Below, piece after piece: positions 58,887-64,000 of a DNA stretch of 64,000 nucleotides (the first letter of the stretch is position 1; every line of letters begins with the position of its first letter). Location of the stretch: the NCBI RefSeq assembly GCF_030272615.1, contig NC_081411.1:833268136-833332135 (forward strand), in the 5' to 3' direction. The stretch is from Cryptomeria japonica. Lineage: Eukaryota; Streptophyta; Pinopsida; Cupressales; Cupressaceae. The position numbers were made by a program, and so were the translations under genes. The notes under the pieces are model-generated. The model saw only the letters and a list, made by a program, of their open reading frames with translations. It searched no databases and was not told the origin of the DNA.

Positions 58887-60231
58887 CACAAAAACCTAAA
58901 TCCATGGCTTTGAGACCCGGGAGCTAATTTCATGTGAGCATTAAATTGAGCCCTTTTTTGCTCATGTCCGAGCCTTTGATGCCAAAGTCCCACTTCGTTG
59001 TCCTCAACCGCCATCATAGCTCCCACTTCACCACGACCCTCAAATACATAAAAGCTGCCAATTTTATCACCCTTGGCAATCAACATGGTACCCTGGGTTA
59101 CCTTCCAAGTATCCGGAAGGAAATGAACATGAAGATCTTGTGCAAATAATTGACCAACTGAAATTAAATTTCTCCTCAATTTTGGAACATGCCTTACTTC
59201 TTTAAGCAACCATTGTTTTCCTCCTTCTAGCTGTAACATAATGTCACCCTTGCCAATAATTTCATAGGCTTTATTGTCGCCAAGGAAAACATTTCCAAAT
59301 TGGCCTTCCTGGTAATTCATAAATGCATCCAACCAAGATGTGGCATGATAGGATGCACCAGAATCAAGCATCCATGAATCTGAAGTAGAGTCTGTAGTTG
59401 AAAGGATAAGAATGCTATCATCTTTTTCATACGTGATATTGGTTTCGCTATCCTGCACCTTCTCTTGTGCCTTTTTGTAATTTCTACAATCCTTTTTCAT
59501 ATGCCCTGATTTTCCACAAAACTAGGAGTCACTATTTCTAGGTCTCTTGACTTCGATCTTCTTGTAGATTTTGATCATTTATGATAGTTATTTCTGCTTC
59601 TAGTATGACTCTTTCATCTATTTTTGGTGCTCACAACTGTTAAAGCTTCACCGGATGAAGGTTCTTCATTTTTTCTTCTCAAAGCCTCGCTAAGAAGAGC
59701 AGTTGCTACATCATTAAAAACTAACTTATTTTTACCGGATATTGATGTGCTAACTGTTGTTACAACACCATCCCAGTTGCTCGGTAAAGAACATAACAAA
59801 AGAACAGCCTTGCTCTCATCATCTTATGTCATTCCCATCGAGGTTGTTTTACTGGTCAATTTATTAAATTCATTGATATGGTTCGCCATTGCACAACCTT
59901 CCTTCATCTTAAGCTTATAAAGCTTCTTCATGATAAACACCTTATTCGCAGCCAATGCCATAGTATACATGGTTGTTAGTTTATCCCAAAATTCTTTCAT
60001 TGTCACTTCACCTGTGACATTGAAGAGAACATTATTGGACAGCAAGAGAAAAATTGTCGCTCTTGCCTTTTTGTCTAATTTTTCCCAATCTTCATCAGCC
60101 ATGGTAGATGGCTTATTTGCCTTTCCTTCAAGTGCGAGTGAAAGGTCTTTCTTTATTGGCAAGGACTCCATCTGCACCTTCCATAATCTGAAGTTCTGAT
60201 CGGAGAATTTCTCAATCTTCGCTTCCTCCAT
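58886..60231 (-). pseudogene. Copia Gag, zinc knuckle and protease (second element)
   Basis: Gag starts at 60231 (EKFSDQNFRLWKVQMES, then TMKEFWDKLTTMY and LKMKEGCAMANHINEFNKL), a copia capsid-type domain close to the Tnt1 type. A stop at 59824 and another before 59799 split it. The zinc knuckle near 59520 (FCGKSGHMKKDC) lacks its first cysteine at a stop. The protease has SWMLDSGASYHATSW, and GLWHQRLGHEQ begins the pre-integrase domain. Confidence 0.85.
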
Positions 60232-60396
60232 GATCTCGGAATTTCAACCACCAAAATCTCAACAGCGAACCAACCTCACTCTAATACCATTTGTTAGGAT
60301 TAAACGCGAATTTAAAGTTCAAAAAATTAAATAGAGAATTAATAGACTGAGACAAAAGAAACACATAATTTTATCATGGTTTGGTAGATGGCCTAC

Positions 60397-61177
60397 TGTT
60401 GGCATATGCACACTCCAATGAGACATTTTATGTGATTGAAGGTTTTGTCATTGATGGCAACCTTGCAATCCTATGGCACCAGCAAAGGCATTATACCAGC
60501 ATTAGCAGATCACACTCTACACCAACACTGGCACAGAAGAAAGGAAGTATACCAGCACAAAGGCCGACAAGATTTTTGTTATATTATATTTTGTTTATTA
60601 TTGAAAAACTTTGTAAGCCGACTTGGAAAATTGTAAAATGACTCTTATATATAAAAGAGATCATTGTAGACATTTGATAGAGGAGATGTAAGTAATAAGG
60701 AAAAATATTAGGCAGACCTATTATGCGAAATATAGGTTAAGGGGTTTATGTAAGCAGTAGAGTAGCAACCGGTACTGGATCAAGCATTGAAGATGCTATT
60801 GTAAAGCAGTACAAGATATTGGATTTGTATAATCCTCATTGTAAGTCAGTGACACTTCCCATTGAGCAGTGAGCTCTAGGCAGTTGGCCTTCCTGGATGT
60901 GCAGGCCCCTATTGTAAGTAATATTTTCTTATTGGCCAGTGAGTGAATATTGTGGGTCACAAATCCCACCGAGGTTTTTCCCACACTGGGTTTCCTCGTT
61001 AAAACCTTATGTTATGGTGTGCTTTTCATGTGGATGTTCTTGATTTTGTTTATTGTATTATTTCTTGCATACTGGTACACTGTTATATTTTGGTCTGCAT
61101 GTTTTAAGTTAAGAAATTCTATATACCAGTTAGATACTGATTCACCCCCCCTCTCAGTATTTGTGGAATTCCTAACA
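60397..61177 (+). repeat. 5' LTR of the + strand family member
   Basis: 781 bp, TGTTGGCATA...TTCCTAACA. Its last 150 bases (CTGATTCACCCCCCCTCTCAG) match the corresponding end of the A1 LTRs in reverse complement. A TATA-like CTTATATATAAAAG lies at 60642-60655, a likely promoter. Confidence 0.88.
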
Positions 61178-61179
61178 AT

Positions 61180-61191
61180 TGGTATCAGAGC
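61180..61191 (+). other. Primer-binding site, initiator tRNA-Met type
   Basis: TGGTATCAGAGC, two bases after the LTR end, is the exact plant consensus. Confidence 0.9.
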
Positions 61192-61248
61192 CTGGTCCTC
61201 TATTTTTAGAAGCCTAATAGCTTGAGGAAGATCTTGACACCGGTAAAG

Positions 61249-62390
61249 ATGGAAAATCTGATGAAGCAATTGGAAGGAGCTCTTACAGACTATGATGCAG
61301 AAAAATTGAAAAATATCAAACTAGAAGATGATTTAAGGGCAGCTCAGGATATCATTCAGGCACTTAGAGAAAATTTTACTGTTGCAAGAAATAAGAGAAG
61401 AGAACTTTGTGAAAAATTACAAAATGAGAGTGATGAAAAGGAATCACTTAATGATATGATAAGCAAGTTGAAAAAAGAGAACATGACAACAAAGAATGAG
61501 ATGCAGGATATGACTATGAGATTTTGCAAAGAGATTGAGGATAGGAAGAAAAATGAAGAAGAATTGACCAGAAGATTAAGTGATGTAGCAAATGAGAACA
61601 CAAGACTTAGCTATGAAAATGACATGTTGAAGACAGATCTGATGCATACTCAGAATGACTCAAATGAACTGATGAGACAAAAAGAAGTCTTAGAAAGAGA
61701 ACTAGAAACTACAAATCAACATAAAGAAAAATTCAAGAAAAGCTCAGAGGAACTTGGCACCTTGTTGAAGAATAAAAAACCTAAAGGTGACACTTCTGAA
61801 ATTGGCTTTGACGTTGGTGAAAGCTCCAATACTGCAAATACTCAGGATCACAGCAAACTGGTAAGACAACCTAATGCTTATAAATTCAATGGAAAATAAT
61901 TTAACTATAATAAGTATGGTCATAGAGCAAATGAATGTAGATCTAGAAATTATCAGAATATCAACACACCCACCGGTCAATGTTCTAAATGCAACAAAGT
62001 AGGTCACAATTCTGAAAACTGTAGAATGAATGTGGAAGATTTGGACATTTATCTAATCAATGTAGAACACAAACCGGCATAGGTTATGGAAAAGCTATTC
62101 AGAAAAATAATGTAAATTGTTATGCATGTAACAAGATTTGGCATATTGCTAAATTCTGTAGAAGTAAAGTAACAGCGACAGACAACAAAAGTTCTAGCTT
62201 GAAAGGTAAAGAAAAAGTTGAAGAGGTTAAGCAAGAATTCTCAAAACAATGGATTAGAAAAGTTGATCTAAATATTGGGAATACTCCTCCACCAGTAGAA
62301 CAAACCAATGCTTCACCGACAGAATAGAGTGATGCTTCACCGGAAGGACAGAGCAGTGCTCCACCGGCAGGAAGTTCTTCATCTAATTGA
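61249..62390 (+). pseudogene. Gag with long coiled coil and multiple zinc knuckles
   Basis: ATG 61249 starts MENLMKQLEGALTDYDAEKL. The first 200 residues are a heptad-rich coiled coil (LEDDLRAAQDIIQALRENF, ELTRRLSDVANENTRLSYEN). After YKFNGK a TAA (61897) stands where the first zinc knuckle should begin, which still reads NKYGHRANEC. A second knuckle, CSKCNKVGHNSENC, is intact. A third is partly lost by a frameshift near 62030, and the fourth is CYACNKIWHIAKFC. A Pro/Ser-rich tail with repeated ASPxG follows, ending near 62390 after one stop at 62325. The layout is Gag-like, though the capsid part matches no family I recognise. Confidence 0.75.
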
Positions 62391-62693
62391 AGAAAGTTTC
62401 CTTGAGGGTTTGGCAATCTATTGACACATGTGCTATTATTCCCTCGGTTAGAGATAAGAAGTTGGAAATTACTTATTACCGGCAAACAATGTTAAGTGAA
62501 AACTTAACCGACATGCAATTAATGTGGTAGATGGCGAAAAGACACTATAAAATCAAGGTTTTGGCTCCATTTCATTTCACCGAGATTTCAAACTTACGAA
62601 GAGAGCGAAGATTCCAAGCTAAGGCATTTCGAGCAAGAAGCAAGAACACTCCAAGAAATCATTCATCCTAAAGGTAGTAAGAGGTATTTAATC

Positions 62694-64000
62694 ATGGCAT
62701 CCACCTTTGCAATTGAATATATAGCAAACCCTACTGTTGTTGAAGTGATAAAAAGACCTAGGCCCATATTGCAGTTAGTTCCCGAGGTAGCAAAGAAAGA
62801 TGATACCTTAGGTGTTTTTTCTCAAATTCCTAAGAGAGTTGTTTATGTTGAAGACCCCAGAATGTACATCCACTGCAACATTGAGGAACTAGGAGATGAA
62901 GAAATTAAGACTATGTTTAAAACTGTGATATGTGATAAAACTAGCAAAGAAAAAGATGAGCACAAGATCATTGAGACCCTAGGATTTACAAAGATCCTTA
63001 GCATTCCTGAAGTCCCCAAGGATGTGATTAGGATAGTCTTAAGAAGGGTACGTGGTGAATTTTTCTGGTTAGATGCAGTCTACAAAATCACCAAAGAAGC
63101 TGTGAAAGTTGTCACAGGGTTACCGACCACCAGTAAAAGGCTAGATAAAACTAAGAAGGTATCCAATGACCTAGTTACAAAACTAACTGGTGCAACATTT
63201 GACAAGAGGTCCCTAAGAGTTAATGATGTAACAAACATTAATGTGAGATTTATCAGCATGATATTAGGATATAAAGCTACTTATGCAAATAGACTCAATT
63301 CAGTTTCAAGTTTATGCATTAAGAGTGCTTATGATATGGTCATAGATAATGCAAAAATTGATGTATGTTAGTGGTTAAAAGATGAATTGATGTATGTGAG
63401 TGGTTAAAAGATGAATTAATTGACAACCTTGGAAAGATCAAGAAGGACAAGAAAGGAACTTTCAGGTTTGGAAATCTGTTAGTATGTTTGATGCTACATA
63501 TAACAAAATAGGTTCCCGGTATAGGCTACAAAGAACTTGGATATGATATACCGGTAGGCAAACAATTAACGGAACTATTCAATAACATGGGAGAAGACAA
63601 GGAAAACAATATTCATGACTTTTTTCAAGCATTAAAGGCCAAAGTGAAGAAAAGAATAAGGTTATCACAAAAGATTGTCGACAAATACAAAGATAAAATA
63701 TGCTTTGTCATCAAGAAAGATGAAATCTGGATGGAAGCAGTCATCCCTAGGACAGTTTGGGTAACCGAGATGGGCTATGAAACAGATGATCACATAGTTG
63801 AAACATATGCTAAAGCACTTCTGGAAGCCCCCAGAGAACCTAAGGAAGAAGTATTTGGTAGTGTAAAAACCATTGAAAGCCAAATACAATCAAAGAAAAG
63901 AGTGAAAAAGGTTGAGGCAGTTGTAAGGAAAGGTTCTAGACAAGCAAAATCCATCAAAGAAGATGTATTGAAGAAAACCGGTATAATAGAGGATGAGTTA
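62694..64000 (+). pseudogene. Unrecognised second ORF of the family, frameshifted
   Basis: ATG 62694 opens 225 residues (MASTFAIEYIANPTVVEVIK, then YVEDPRMYIHCNIEELGDEE, GEFFWLDAVYKITKEAVKVV and TGLPTTSKRLDKTKK), ending at TAG 63369. The coding frame resumes after a 29-bp tandem duplication and runs open to the window end (FRFGNLLVCLMLHITKQVPG, KYKDKICFVIKKDEIWMEA, EVFGSVKTIESQIQSKKR). Lysine-rich with alternating helices; no catalytic motif is obvious. Its C-terminal part is homologous to 3887-4461 of element A1. The block around WLDAVYKITKEAVKVVTGLP recalls domains of plant transposon-associated proteins with a GLP motif, but I would not name it. It begins 300 bases after gag, so it probably needs its own initiation or splicing. 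Confidence 0.65.
63358..63415 (+). repeat. 29-bp tandem duplication that breaks the second ORF
   Basis: TTGATGTATGTTAGTGGTTA and the following nine bases (63358-63386) are repeated at 63387-63415 with one difference (TTAG versus GTGAG context). Since 29 is not a multiple of three, the frame shifts; the first copy also contains the TAG. Confidence 0.92.

Larger units (their letters stand above)
55580..60396 (-). mobile_element. Ty1/copia element (Tnt1/Tork-like), interrupted at its 5' LTR
   Basis: The minus strand order is partial 5' LTR (from 60396 to 60292), primer-binding-like site TGGTATTAGAGT (60278-60289), Gag, zinc knuckle, protease, integrase, reverse transcriptase, RNase H, a purine-rich tract (GGGGGGATCTACT) and 3' LTR ending at 55886. 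The sequence ACAAAAGAAACACATAATTT occurs in both LTRs (55614 and 60352), which ties the ends together. The left edge of the 3' LTR near 55580 is uncertain. The 5' LTR is cut by the + strand element at 60397. Stops, and a deletion within integrase, inactivate the coding region. Confidence 0.85.
60397..64000 (+). mobile_element. Non-autonomous-family LTR retrotransposon, 5' part (cut by window end)
   Basis: It begins with LTR 60397-61177, inserted in the LTR of the copia element, with flank CCTAC on the left. Primer-binding site, Gag with coiled coil and zinc knuckles, and a large second ORF follow. The LTR end, Gag and second ORF match elements A1/A2 at 2416-9326. The 3' half lies outside the window, so whether pol genes follow cannot be seen here; A1 has none. 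Confidence 0.85.

Noticed and set aside
61180-61200. tRNA gene at the TGGTATCAGAGC match
   Set aside because: Only the primer-binding complement of a tRNA 3' end is present, with no cloverleaf. The other primer sites in the window are the same.

Overview
This window is nuclear DNA from a seed plant with a large, repeat-rich genome. A conifer or other gymnosperm is most likely. The sequence is AT-rich and most of it is nested, decayed LTR retrotransposons: two Ty1/copia elements, one Ty3/gypsy element of the Tat type, gypsy fragments, and a non-autonomous family with its own unknown ORF. A 5'-truncated LINE carrying an RNase H domain is also present. No prokaryotic or organellar features were seen, and the species cannot be named from this sequence.

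Only two host genes are recognisable. On the + strand, 18885-19529 is the first exon of an L-gulonolactone oxidase-like gene (ascorbate biosynthesis) with a signal peptide and a clean splice donor; no later exon is in the window. On the - strand, a replication protein A 70 kDa (RPA1)-like gene is a pseudogene in two pieces, 47911-49510 and 32280-32597. They are separated by the 15.3 kb gypsy insertion, which has a 5-bp target duplication (GGAGG) and two 783-bp LTRs.

Layout. 66-2416 is a second copy of the first 2.3 kb of the oxidase intron (19530-21852). 2416-9326 is a chain of non-autonomous LTR elements on the - strand with a solo LTR inserted in its gag. 9327-10256 is a repeat-filled gypsy 3' region leading into an LTR that is split by a complete - strand copia element (10517-18255). 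18476-21852 holds the oxidase exon and intron, followed by a 12-bp minisatellite. 22276-26030 has little content, 26100-28030 is a 1.9 kb purine tract, 28057-28940 is extremely AT-rich, and 28941-31285 is the LINE. 32593-47915 is the gypsy element inside RPA1. 49511-53100 is mostly unassigned. 53130-54440 is a decayed + strand gypsy, 55580-60396 a - strand copia, and 60397-64000 a + strand member of the non-autonomous family, cut by the window end.

The most unusual observations are: (1) an array of about seven short stem-loops at 34300-34590 whose arms change together (ACACT/AGTGT, GTACT/AGTAC, GCATT/AATGC) around a constant loop, just upstream of an antisense plant-mobile-domain ORF inside the gypsy element; (2) complementary GC-rich repeat clusters at the two ends of the same element; (3) the pol-less retrotransposon family with a coiled-coil, multi-zinc-knuckle Gag and an unrecognised second ORF. 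Nearly all breaks in the gypsy gag-pol are CAG-to-TAG or CGA-to-TGA changes without frameshifts, which suggests decay by deamination of methylated cytosine.
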